DNA of 64,000 nt, taken from assembly GCA_049323455.1 (NCBI GenBank), contig JBMONF010000035.1, positions 1-64,000 of the forward strand, read 5' to 3'. Made by a program: the position numbers and the translations under genes. The notes under the pieces are model-generated. The model was given only the letters and a program-made list of their open reading frames with translations, was not told the DNA's origin and did no database searches. Below are positions 35,424 through 43,679 of this stretch, piece by piece; the stretch's first letter is position 1; every line of letters begins with the position of its first letter. The DNA comes from Hypericibacter sp049323455. Its GTDB lineage: Bacteria > Pseudomonadota > Alphaproteobacteria > Dongiales > Dongiaceae.

Positions 35424-37106
35424 ATGTCTCGAACCAGGGAACATCCCTATATTTCAACGCTGAAGGCCAAGTTCGCCGACGGCGAGATCGACCGGCGCGA
35501 ATTCCTGCGCAGCGCGACGCTGCTAGGGCTGTCCGCGGCGGCGGCCTATGGCTTCGTCGGCCGCGTAACCGGCAATAGCTTCACGGCGCCGGCGAAGGCC
35601 GCCGCGGCGAAAGGCGGCACCTTGCGCATCGGCAGCCGCGTGAAGGCGATCGACGATCCGGCCACCTACTCCTGGGGCCAGTACGACAGCAACATCACCC
35701 GCCAGGTCTGCGAGTACCTCACTCTCACCGGTCGGGACAACATCACCCGTCCCTATCTGCTCGAGAAGTGGGAGCCGAGCGAGGACCTGAAGACCTGGAC
35801 GCTGCGCTTGCGCAAGGACGTCAAGTGGCATGACGGCCGGCCGTTCGTCGCCGACGACGTCGCCTGGAACCTCAACCATCTGCTCGACGAGAAGGCCGGC
35901 TCTTCGATGATCGGCCTGATGAAGGGCTACATGCTCGAGGAATACGACACCGGGGAGAAGGACGAGGCCGGCAACCCGAAGATGGGCACGCGGCTGTGGT
36001 CGGACAAGGCGATCGAGGTGGTCGACGATCACACCGTGCGGCTCAACTGCAAGGAGCCGCAGCTCGCCGTGCCGGAGCATCTGTTCCATTATCCGGCGCT
36101 GATCCTCGACCCCAAGGAGAACGGCAAGTTCGGGCCGGGCTCGAACGGCACCGGACCCTTCGAGCTGGTGGAGTACGAGGTCGGTCGCAAAGCTGTGTTC
36201 AAGGCGCGCTCCGACTACTGGGGCGAGGGTCCCTATCTGGATCAGCTCGAGGTCATCGACGTGGGTGACGATCCGTCGGCGGCGGTGGCGGCGCTGGTAT
36301 CGGGGCAGATCGACGGACTGGGGACGGCCGGGGCGTCGCAGATCGACGCGCTGAAGGCGGTGGAGCGATTGGAGATGTACCGCGTGGCGACCGCCCAGAC
36401 CGCGGTCGCGCGCATGAAGGTCACCGAGAAGCCGTTCGACGATCCGCGGGTGCGCAAGGCGATGCGACTCGCGGTCGACGTCAAGCAGGTTCTGGAGATC
36501 GCGCTGCGCGGCTTAGGTCAGACGGCCGAGCACCATCACGTGGCGCCGATCCATCCCGAATATGCGAAGTTGCCGCCCTTCACCCGCGACGTTGCGGCGG
36601 CGAAGAAGCTGCTGGCGGACGCCGGCCACCCGAACGGGATCGAGTCCGAGATCTGGGTCGCTAACGACTATCCGTGGCATGCCGTGGCCGTTCAGACCAT
36701 GGCCAACCACTGGAAGGAGGCCGGCATTAACATGAAGATCAACGTGGTGCCGGGCGCGACCTACTGGGACGTGTGGACCAAGGTCCCGGGCGGCTTCACG
36801 GTCTGGTACCACCGCCCGCTCGGCATCATGGCCTTGGGGCTGGCCTATCGCACGGGCGTGCCGTGGAACGAGTCGAGCTACTCCAATCCGGAGTTCGACC
36901 GGCTCCTGACCAAGGCCGAGGGCATCCTCGACGTCGATAAGCGGCGCGAGGTGATGGCCGAGCTCGAGAAGATCATGCAGGAGGATGGACCGATCGTGCA
37001 GCCGGTGTGGGAGGACCTCTACACCTTCGTGGACAAGAAGGTGCAGGGCTTCGCCATGCATCCGAGCGGCTACATCTTTGGCAACGAGCTGTCGCTCGGA
37101 GCGTAG
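35424..37106 (+). CDS. Oligopeptide-type ABC transporter solute-binding protein (SBP family 5)
   Basis: A 560-residue exported binding protein. The leader contains the Tat motif DRREFLRSATLLG (residues about 23-35), then a long family 5 fold with ITRPYLLEKWEPSEDLKTWTLRLRKDVKWHDG, GTGPFELVEYEVGRKAVFKARSDYW, and a C-terminal AELEKIMQEDGPIVQPVW. Such proteins deliver di- or oligopeptides, opines or nickel to permeases; none are adjacent, so it is an orphan or depends on genes elsewhere. GGGAGGAGGAG just before the ATG at 35424 fixes the start. Confidence 0.87.
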   Translation: MSRTREHPYISTLKAKFADGEIDRREFLRSATLLGLSAAAAYGFVGRVTGNSFTAPAKAAAAKGGTLRIGSRVKAIDDPATYSWGQYDSNITRQVCEYLTLTGRDNITRPYLLEKWEPSEDLKTWTLRLRKDVKWHDGRPFVADDVAWNLNHLLDEKAGSSMIGLMKGYMLEEYDTGEKDEAGNPKMGTRLWSDKAIEVVDDHTVRLNCKEPQLAVPEHLFHYPALILDPKENGKFGPGSNGTGPFELVEYEVGRKAVFKARSDYWGEGPYLDQLEVIDVGDDPSAAVAALVSGQIDGLGTAGASQIDALKAVERLEMYRVATAQTAVARMKVTEKPFDDPRVRKAMRLAVDVKQVLEIALRGLGQTAEHHHVAPIHPEYAKLPPFTRDVAAAKKLLADAGHPNGIESEIWVANDYPWHAVAVQTMANHWKEAGINMKINVVPGATYWDVWTKVPGGFTVWYHRPLGIMALGLAYRTGVPWNESSYSNPEFDRLLTKAEGILDVDKRREVMAELEKIMQEDGPIVQPVWEDLYTFVDKKVQGFAMHPSGYIFGNELSLGA

Positions 37107-37150
37107 CGGCCGCCCGGTGACGTTCTCGTAAGAGCGCCAAAGGCACCTTT

Positions 37151-37193
37151 GCGCGGGGTTCCATCATCTGCTGCACAGGATGGGGCCCCGCGC
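37151..37193. terminator. Strong hairpin between convergent genes
   Basis: GCGCGGGG pairs with CCCCGCGC, then two G-T pairs and CCATC with GATGG, a stem of about 15 bp with a 13-base loop. It lies between the solute-binding protein gene and the convergent HisD-like gene and may stop transcription from both sides. No T-run. Confidence 0.5.
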
Positions 37194-37241
37194 TTGCGCC
37201 CGTTCCGAACGATCAGAGAGCGGCGTGTCTGCGCCCGCGGA

Positions 37242-38546
37242 TCAATTGTGTCGCGAAGGCGACCGGCCCCTGTTCAGACGCAGCGCTGCCGCCCGGCGGT
37301 GACCTTCCATGCCCTCGGTCGCGCTTTGCCGCATCGCTGGCGGCGCGACCGCAGCGACGCCCCGTTCGTCCAACCACTGATGCGTGCAGATTTTCACATA
37401 GGAGCCGACCCAGAGCCCGCCCGTGTAGCGGCCGGCGGCCATCGTCGGTAGCGTGTGGTTCGTCCCGCAGCACTTGTCCGAGTAGACGACGCTCGCCAGC
37501 GGGCCGATGAAGAGCGACCCGTAGTTCCGGAGTTTTCTCGCCGTCGCATGCGGGTCGGCGGTATGCACCTGGAGGTGCTCGGGAGCGATGAAGTCCGAAT
37601 AGGCGACCATCGTCTCCTCATCGCTGCAGACGGCAATCTCCCCGTAGTCCCGCCAGGAGGCGCCGGCGACGTCGGCGGTCGGCAGATTCTCGAGTTGCCT
37701 TTCGACTTCGCCGAGCGTGGCTTCTGCCAGGGCCCGGTCCGTGGTGATCAGGCCCACGCGCGCCCGGAGGTCGTGCTCGGCTTGCGCCAGAAGATCCGTC
37801 GCGATCATCTCCGCGTCGCCGGTTCTGTCGGCCACGGTGAAGATTTCGCTGGGCCCGGCGAGCTGGTCGATCCCGACGGAGCCGAACACCTGACGCTTGG
37901 CCTCGTTCACATAGGCGTTGCCCGGGCCGAAGATCTTGTCGACGGCCGGGATCGATTCCGTCCCGAACGCCATGGCGGCGATCGCCTGCGCGCCGCCGAC
38001 GCGGAAAATCCGATCGGCACCGGACAGATGACAGCTCGCGATCATGGCCGGGTGGGCAGCCGGGGGCAGGCAGGCGACGATCCGATCGCATCCGGTAACC
38101 TTGGCCGGCACGATCGTCATCACCGGCGCCGAGAGAATCGGATAGCGGCCGCCCGGGACATAGACGCCCACCGTCCTGATGGGAATCACGCGATGGCCGA
38201 GGTGCAGCCCGGGAAGGGGCTCGACCTCGAGCGGCTGGATCGTGCCGAGCTGGGCTTGCGCAAAGGCGCGGACACGCTCGATGGCGAATTCGGTGTCGCG
38301 GCGCGTCTGCGGATCGATATTCCGCAACGCGTCCCGGCGCTCGGCCTCGCTCACCTCGAACCTTTCGACGTCCGACTTGTCGAAAGCCTTGGAATAGGTC
38401 CATACCGCCGCATCGCCGCGATCTCGCACCGCAGCGAGGATTTCCTTCACGGTCGTCTCGATCGAGGCGGTGTCCGCAACGGCGTCCCGGCTGGGAGACT
38501 TGAGACGCATAATCTTGCCGCGGAACATGTCATTCATGGCTGGCAT
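37242..38546 (-). CDS. Histidinol dehydrogenase-family NAD-dependent dehydrogenase
   Basis: A 434-residue zinc-dependent dehydrogenase of the HisD superfamily: GVYVPGGRYPILSAPVMTIVPAKVTGC, then GGAQAIAAMAFGTESIPAVDKIFGPGNAYV, then AGPSEIFTVAD, and FIAPEHLQVH. It is not near his genes; the catabolic neighbourhood and details such as GIDQLAGPSE recall paralogues like the sulfopropanediol dehydrogenase HpsN rather than biosynthetic HisD. The ATG at 38546 is preceded by AGGAAGAAAGAG. It is divergent from an XRE-cupin regulator, its probable controller. Confidence 0.82.
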   Translation of the reverse strand: MPAMNDMFRGKIMRLKSPSRDAVADTASIETTVKEILAAVRDRGDAAVWTYSKAFDKSDVERFEVSEAERRDALRNIDPQTRRDTEFAIERVRAFAQAQLGTIQPLEVEPLPGLHLGHRVIPIRTVGVYVPGGRYPILSAPVMTIVPAKVTGCDRIVACLPPAAHPAMIASCHLSGADRIFRVGGAQAIAAMAFGTESIPAVDKIFGPGNAYVNEAKRQVFGSVGIDQLAGPSEIFTVADRTGDAEMIATDLLAQAEHDLRARVGLITTDRALAEATLGEVERQLENLPTADVAGASWRDYGEIAVCSDEETMVAYSDFIAPEHLQVHTADPHATARKLRNYGSLFIGPLASVVYSDKCCGTNHTLPTMAAGRYTGGLWVGSYVKICTHQWLDERGVAAVAPPAMRQSATEGMEGHRRAAALRLNRGRSPSRHN

Positions 38547-38780
38547 GGCGATTCTCTTTCTTCCTGGCGCTGACCGGCCTTGAGCATCGGCTGCGGCAGG
38601 CGGTCCCACAATGCGTTCCGGCTCGATTGTCTAGTATTTTCACCAGTGATATCGCTACCTTCCGTGCCTCCGAGGCGCTCTCCGCGGCATCTCTCTCGAG
38701 GGATCGCTCGGCTGACGAGCCCCCCGACGAGGGGCCTGGCGCCGCTGCGACGGCGGTTGAACAGCATTGTCGAGGTCGTC

Positions 38781-39329
38781 ATGCCAAATATCGGGACCAA
38801 GCTGAAGGAGCTAAGGCGTCGGCGCAGTCTGGGCGTCCGCGAACTGGCCCTGCGATCGGGCGTGTCCCACTCTTCGATCTCTCTCATCGAGCGAGATCAG
38901 ATCAGCCCATCGATCGATACGCTGAGCGCAATCTTGGATGCTCTGGGGACGACGCTGACGGGCTTCTTTTCCGAATTGCAGTCCAGCTCGCCCTACACAC
39001 CTTTCTATACCGCGAACGATTTCGTAGAGATCGGGAAGGCCGGCTCGATCTCCTATAGGGTGATCGGCATCAACCATCCCAACCGACAACTGCTCATGCT
39101 GCACGAGACCTACGCGGTGCACGCGGATTCCGGGGCGGCCGTCTCCCACTCCGCGCAGGAGGCCGGCATGGTCACGCGGGGCGCAATCGAGCTCACTGTC
39201 GGAGAGCAATCGCGCGTGCTGCACAAGGGCGAGGGCTACTATTTCGACAGCCGGCTGCCGCACCGATTTCGCAACGCGTCCGACGAGACGAGCGAAATCG
39301 TCAGCGCCGTTACGCCGCCGACCTACTGA
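38781..39329 (+). CDS. XRE-family regulator with cupin sensor domain
   Basis: A 182-residue transcription factor: lambda-repressor-like helix-turn-helix (LKELRRRRSLGVRELALRSGVSHSSISLIERDQISPSIDTL, in residues 8-48) and a cupin_2 domain (about 75-180, with GEGYYFDSRLPHRFRNAS). This PuuR-like architecture usually senses a small catabolic substrate. The ATG at 38781 has GAGG upstream; upstream open frame is not coding. It is divergent from the HisD-like gene. Confidence 0.88.
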   Translation: MPNIGTKLKELRRRRSLGVRELALRSGVSHSSISLIERDQISPSIDTLSAILDALGTTLTGFFSELQSSSPYTPFYTANDFVEIGKAGSISYRVIGINHPNRQLLMLHETYAVHADSGAAVSHSAQEAGMVTRGAIELTVGEQSRVLHKGEGYYFDSRLPHRFRNASDETSEIVSAVTPPTY

Positions 39330-39790
39330 CCGGGCCGTCTGGCCGAGCGGAGAGAATTGTCACCGCGCAGCTTGCGGCCGACCTTCCTTCTCCCTGAGGG
39401 TGCTAACCTTCGCCCAAGGCCGATCCGCCGACACCGAGCGACGGGGACCAAGCCACAGGGAAGGTCATGATCGAAGCGGCTCATGTCGCGATATCGCGCG
39501 GCGCAGCGACCGACGCCATCGCCCTCCGCCGTTCGCTTGCCAGCCCTGCTCTCGTGATCGCTTGGCAGCTCGGAGAGCGCCTGCAGCAAGCGGGCGAGCG
39601 GACGCGCCGCAATCATGCACTTATTCTCTTTTAAAGTAGATATGGAATGGCGACACGAGAAAATGTGCTCTTGCATGCCGCCAAAGGAAGATTTAACGTG
39701 CATCCAATCAAGGGCGCCGTCCGCTTTGGCTTGAACCGGCCGTCACCGACCGAGCGGTGAGAGCAGGCGCTTGCTGGCGAGAGCGACACC
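39330..39790. other. Intergenic stretch upstream of the GntR-type gene
   Basis: 461 bases with no recognisable gene apart from one doubtful small frame (39467-39634). The part near 39620-39650 is AT-rich (TTATTCTCTTTTAAAGTAGA) and is the likely promoter region for the GntR-type gene. Confidence 0.35.
39467..39634 (+). CDS. Possible small protein of 55 residues
   Basis: A short frame starting ATG with AGGGAAGG three to four bases upstream. It encodes MIEAAHVAISRGAATDAIAL... ending at a TAA; composition and codon use resemble the neighbours, but there is no recognisable motif. It may well be a chance frame. Confidence 0.2.
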   Translation: MIEAAHVAISRGAATDAIALRRSLASPALVIAWQLGERLQQAGERTRRNHALILF

Positions 39791-40741
39791 ATGAGCCGAG
39801 GGAGCGGCGGCCCCGTGTTGAAATCGTCTTTGCAGGCTCGGATCGTCGACAACGTGCTCGAATACATCGCGGCGCAAGGGTTCGCGCCGGGTGCGCGCCT
39901 CAACCTCGATTCCTTTGCGCGCGACCTCGGCCTGTCGCGCTCGCCGGTCCAGGCGGCGTGCAATTATCTCGCGCAGCAGGGTGTGCTCGAGGCCCGCCGC
40001 AATCGCGGTTTCTTCGTCAAGAGGCTCGATGGCCGCCCGGCGCCATCGAAAGGCCGCGGCTTCGAGCTTTACGATCGCATCATCGACGACATGGCGCAGG
40101 GCGTGCTGGCCGGGTCCGTCAGCGAGAGCGCGCTCATGCGTTCCTACGGCGTCGATCGCGGCGAGCTCGGACCCGTGCTGCGGCGGCTGAACCGCGAGGG
40201 CTTGGCCATGCCGTCGCTCGGCCGCGGTTGGCTCTTCGTCGAGTTCAGCCTCGACGTCGTCCTGCAAAGCTACCAGCTCCGTCGTCTCCTGGAGCCGGGC
40301 TACATCCTGGATCAGAACTTCAAGCCCGACCGCGTTCGCCTCGAGGCGCTCCGCCGGGATCACGAAAACATGCTCGAACGGTTGTCGCCGAAGACGGCGT
40401 TCGAGGAAACCTTCGCGCTCGATGCTCGCTTTCATCAGACCCTGGCCGAGTTCACCGGCAACCGGTTCTTCATCGAGATCATGCGCACCCAGACGAACAT
40501 TCGCCGGCTGTCGGAATATCTGGGCCGGACCCGGCTGGAAAACATTCGCATCTCTTTCGCCGATCACCTCGCCATGATCAACGCGCTGCTCCACGACGAG
40601 CGGGAATGGGCGGCGGCGCTGATGCGTCGCCATCTCTCCCAGTCGACGCAGCGTGCGGCCCGCTATTACCCGGGCGATATCGAGGAAATCCGGCGCAAGG
40701 GACCTCGCCGAGGTGGCGAAGGGCCGGCGGTACCGTCATGA
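39791..40741 (+). CDS. GntR/FCD-type regulator with two winged-helix segments
   Basis: A 316-residue regulator. The first winged helix (residues 10-80: LQARIVDNVLEYIAAQG, SFARDLGLSRSPVQAACNYLAQQGVLEARRNRGFFV) is GntR-like. A second similar segment follows (89-150: LYDRIIDDMAQGVLAGSV, LMRSYGVDRGELGPVLRRLNREGLAMPSLGRGWLFVEF), and an all-helical FCD-type effector domain completes the protein. The tandem arrangement is unusual for this family. Its stop overlaps the amidase start (ATGA), so the two are coupled; it probably controls the whole amidase/ABC transporter cluster. Confidence 0.83.
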   Translation: MSRGSGGPVLKSSLQARIVDNVLEYIAAQGFAPGARLNLDSFARDLGLSRSPVQAACNYLAQQGVLEARRNRGFFVKRLDGRPAPSKGRGFELYDRIIDDMAQGVLAGSVSESALMRSYGVDRGELGPVLRRLNREGLAMPSLGRGWLFVEFSLDVVLQSYQLRRLLEPGYILDQNFKPDRVRLEALRRDHENMLERLSPKTAFEETFALDARFHQTLAEFTGNRFFIEIMRTQTNIRRLSEYLGRTRLENIRISFADHLAMINALLHDEREWAAALMRRHLSQSTQRAARYYPGDIEEIRRKGPRRGGEGPAVPS

Positions 40742-42198
40742 ACCTCGCCGAATATGCCCGTTTCGACGGTGTCGGTTTGGCCGATCTGGTGCGCCGTCGC
40801 GAAGTCACGGCCCAGGAATTGGGCCGGCTGGCGCTCGACGCCATCGAGCGGCTCAATCCGCGCCTGAATGCGGTGCTGGAGACCTTCCCCGACCGCGTCG
40901 ACAAGCTCGGCGGCGGCGGATCCGGAGAGGGTCCCTTTGCCGGGGTGCCGTTCCTCGTCAAGGATCTTCTCCTGTTCGAGGAGGGCATGGCCTGCGAATG
41001 CGGCAGCCAGCTGATGCAGGGCTTTCGCCCGGACCACGATTCCGAGCTGACGCGGCGATTCCGCCGGGCAGGCTTCGTCACCGTCGGCCGCAGCGCGGTG
41101 CCGGAGATGGGTTATTCAAGCGCCACCTCTTCGCGCCTTCACGGCGTGACTCGCAATCCCTGGAATCCCGAGCGGATAGCGGGCGGCTCGAGCGGCGGGG
41201 CCGCGGCGGCGCTCGCCGCGGGACTGGTGCCGATCGCCCATGGCAGCGACGGCGGGGGATCGATCCGGTCGCCGGCGAGCTTCAACGGTCTGGTGGGTCT
41301 CAAGCCCACGCGCGGCCGGATCAGCGAGGGGCCGGACGCCGCCGATCAACTGAGCGGTCTCGGCGTCAACTTCGTGCTGACGCGCACGGTGCGCGACTGT
41401 GCGGCAGCGCTGGACGCCGTCCATGGCGCGGCGCCAGGCGATCCCTATGCGATTGCCCCGCCGTCGAGGCCATTCTCCAAAGAAGTCGGCGCGCCGCCCG
41501 GTCGGCTCAGGATCGCCGTGGCGACCGAAACCTTCAGCGGGGTGCCGATCGATCCCGAGGTGAAAGCCGCCACCGCGCGGACGGCCCGCCTTCTCGAGAC
41601 GGCCGGGTATATCGTCGAAGAGACGATGCCGAGATTCGACTGGATTCCCTTCGTCTCGGCGGTCAACGACCTCTGGACGGCGCATCTGGCGCGCGGCTGC
41701 GACCTGTTCGGCGAGATGCTCGGCCGCCGACCCGGCCCCGACAACCTCCAACGCGTCACCTGGGCCTGTTATCGCCACGGCAGATCGCGCTCGGCACAGG
41801 ATCTGCTGGCGGCACTCGAGCTGTTCAACACGGTCAGCCGCCGGATCGGCGCGTTTTTCGAACGCTACGATCTGTTCGTGACGCCGACCTGCACAAGAAC
41901 GGCGCCACCGCATGCCGAGTTCGATATGGACCGCGCCGACATGGATGCGCGGCAATGGTGCCAGCACTGCTTTTCGCTCGAGGTGTTTCTGGTGCCATTC
42001 AATGTCGCCGGATTGCCCGCCATATCATTGCCGCTGGAACAGGGAGCCGGCGGCGCGCAGATCGGCATGCAATTCGTCGGCCGGTATGGCGACGAAGCAA
42101 CCTTGTTCCGCATCGCGGCCGATCTGGAACGGGCGTCGCCCTGGTCGTCCCGGCGACCGTCCATACACGTTGCGCAAACGTCGCCGATTTGCCAATGA
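40738..42198 (+). CDS. Amidase signature-family hydrolase
   Basis: A 486-residue amidase of the Ser-Ser-Lys type. The catalytic lysine lies in GVPFLVKDLL (near residue 78), the glycine/serine-rich signature is AGGSSGGAAAALAAGLVPIAHGSDGGGSIRSPAS with the two active serines, and VTPT... and NVAGLPAISLPL follow. It would hydrolyse an aliphatic or aryl amide, possibly the compound imported by the adjacent polyamine-type transporter. Starts within the stop of the GntR-type gene. Confidence 0.9.
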   Translation: MNLAEYARFDGVGLADLVRRREVTAQELGRLALDAIERLNPRLNAVLETFPDRVDKLGGGGSGEGPFAGVPFLVKDLLLFEEGMACECGSQLMQGFRPDHDSELTRRFRRAGFVTVGRSAVPEMGYSSATSSRLHGVTRNPWNPERIAGGSSGGAAAALAAGLVPIAHGSDGGGSIRSPASFNGLVGLKPTRGRISEGPDAADQLSGLGVNFVLTRTVRDCAAALDAVHGAAPGDPYAIAPPSRPFSKEVGAPPGRLRIAVATETFSGVPIDPEVKAATARTARLLETAGYIVEETMPRFDWIPFVSAVNDLWTAHLARGCDLFGEMLGRRPGPDNLQRVTWACYRHGRSRSAQDLLAALELFNTVSRRIGAFFERYDLFVTPTCTRTAPPHAEFDMDRADMDARQWCQHCFSLEVFLVPFNVAGLPAISLPLEQGAGGAQIGMQFVGRYGDEATLFRIAADLERASPWSSRRPSIHVAQTSPICQ

Positions 42199-42350
42199 GG
42201 AGTCCGGGATGAGAAACCGGTGCAGGCCGTACGGCACGCGATCTTGCCTCGGATCGCCTTGACTGCGACAGCATCGAACGAGGCGAAACGGACATGCGCT
42301 CGAAACGGGCGCATTACGATCAACAGAGGGGAGACGGAGGAGAAAACGCC

Positions 42351-43496
42351 ATGACCAGCCGCAGGACTTTGGAATCGGGATTAGCGACCGCTCGCCATAG
42401 CGGATTCGCGCTCTCGCGCCGCAGATTGATCAAGGGAGCCGCTTGCACGGCATCGGCTGCCGCGATCGCCCGGTATGCCGGAGGGATCGGCAGGAGTTTC
42501 GCCGCGGAAGTCGAGAGCCAGCTCAGCATGATGGGCTGGGCGGACTACATCAACCCGGACGACATCAAGGCGTGGGAGGAGATGACAGGCAGCAAGCTGA
42601 TCTACGACTCCTACGCCAGCAACGACGAGATGTATTCGAAGCTGCAGCTGTCGCAGGGCAACAGCGGATACGATCTCGGCATGAACACGGACTTCATGAT
42701 TCCGCTGCTGATTAAGGGGCAGCTGATCCAGAAGTTCGACAAATCGCTGATTCCGAACTTCAAGAACGTCCGTCCCGAAATCGCGGGGCCCGATTTCGAT
42801 CCGCCGAACGATTACACGGTTCCCAAGAGCTGGGGCTCCGAGGGATTCATCTACGACAAGTCCGTCATCACGCGCGAGATGAAGACGTGGGGTGACTTCC
42901 TCGAGGCGATCCGCAACGAGGCCAGCGGCCGCGTTTCGCTGCTCGACGATCCGCTCGCCATCGCCCCGCTGTTCTGGTCCAAGGGCATTTCGTGGAACAC
43001 CACGGACGAGGCGGCGCTGAAGGACGCCGACGCCGAGGTGGAGAAGCTCGGCAAGCACATCAAGACCTTCAACTCCTATCCGGTCCAGGACGTGGCGTCA
43101 GGCACCGTCGTCCTGGCGCAGATCTGGAACGGCAACGCGCGTCAGGCCATCGACCAGTCGAAGAATCCGAACTTGGTGTTCGTCTATGGCGCGCCGATCA
43201 CCGAAGCGTGGCTCGACAGCTACCATCTGCCGGTGGGAGGACAGCACCTGAAGGCGGCGCACTCCTGGGTCAATTACGTGCTCGATCCGCAGGTGGCGGC
43301 GAAGGAGATCACTTATACGGGCTTCCTGTCGCCCGTGACCGGCGTCGAGCAATATCTCGACCCCAAGGTGGCTGCGGATCCATTGATCTTCCCGCCGCCC
43401 GATGTCATGAAGCGCGGCGAGCGGACCCAGCGCAACGAGACCTACGAGCGGCGCATCCAGATCCTGACCAAGTTCAAGGCTGCTGCGGCCTTGTAG
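42351..43496 (+). CDS. Spermidine/putrescine-type ABC transporter binding protein
   Basis: A 381-residue exported protein. Leader with Tat-like motif LSRRRLIKGAACTASAAAIA (about residues 22-40), then a PotD/PotF-like fold: MMGWADYINPDDIKAWEEMTG, the substrate-binding stretch VPKSWGSEGFIYDKSVI and AHSWVNYVLDPQVAAKEI. The GGAGGAG upstream of the ATG at 42351 supports the start. It heads the transporter genes that follow; an assembly gap lies between it and the ATPase gene. The substrate is a polyamine-like or amide-derived compound. Confidence 0.86.
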   Translation: MTSRRTLESGLATARHSGFALSRRRLIKGAACTASAAAIARYAGGIGRSFAAEVESQLSMMGWADYINPDDIKAWEEMTGSKLIYDSYASNDEMYSKLQLSQGNSGYDLGMNTDFMIPLLIKGQLIQKFDKSLIPNFKNVRPEIAGPDFDPPNDYTVPKSWGSEGFIYDKSVITREMKTWGDFLEAIRNEASGRVSLLDDPLAIAPLFWSKGISWNTTDEAALKDADAEVEKLGKHIKTFNSYPVQDVASGTVVLAQIWNGNARQAIDQSKNPNLVFVYGAPITEAWLDSYHLPVGGQHLKAAHSWVNYVLDPQVAAKEITYTGFLSPVTGVEQYLDPKVAADPLIFPPPDVMKRGERTQRNETYERRIQILTKFKAAAAL

Positions 43497-43540
43497 GCAC
43501 GGATGCCGGACCGCCATTGGCGGCATTCGCAACAAATCGA

Positions 43541-43575
43541 GCCGTCGCGGCGCCCCCGAGGGGTGCCGCGACGGC
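43541..43575. terminator. Very stable hairpin after the binding-protein gene
   Basis: GCCGTCGCGGC pairs with GCCGCGACGGC, followed by a G-T pair and CCCC with GGGG, about 16 bp with a 3-base loop. It could down-tune transcription after the binding-protein gene, a common device to give more binding protein than permease. It may also have caused the assembly break immediately after it. Confidence 0.5.
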
Positions 43576-43590
43576 CCCCATGACGATCGA

Positions 43591-43600
43591 NNNNNNNNNN
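43591..43600. other. Assembly gap (10 N)
   Basis: Ten N between the binding-protein and ATPase genes. The sequence just before it (ACGGCCCCCATGACGATCGA) and a segment shortly after it (ACGGCCCTCTTGACGATCGA) are nearly identical, so the two contig ends may overlap or the true spacing may be different. Confidence 0.95.
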
Positions 43601-43679
43601 TTCTGCCCCACAAAGCCATCCAGGCCGCCGGGGGGGGCCGCCACGGCCCTCTTGACGATCGATGAGGACGTCACCGGCT

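Noticed and set aside
37242..38546. Calling this gene biosynthetic hisD
   Set aside because: No other histidine genes are near and the setting is catabolic; kept as a HisD-family dehydrogenase of unknown substrate.
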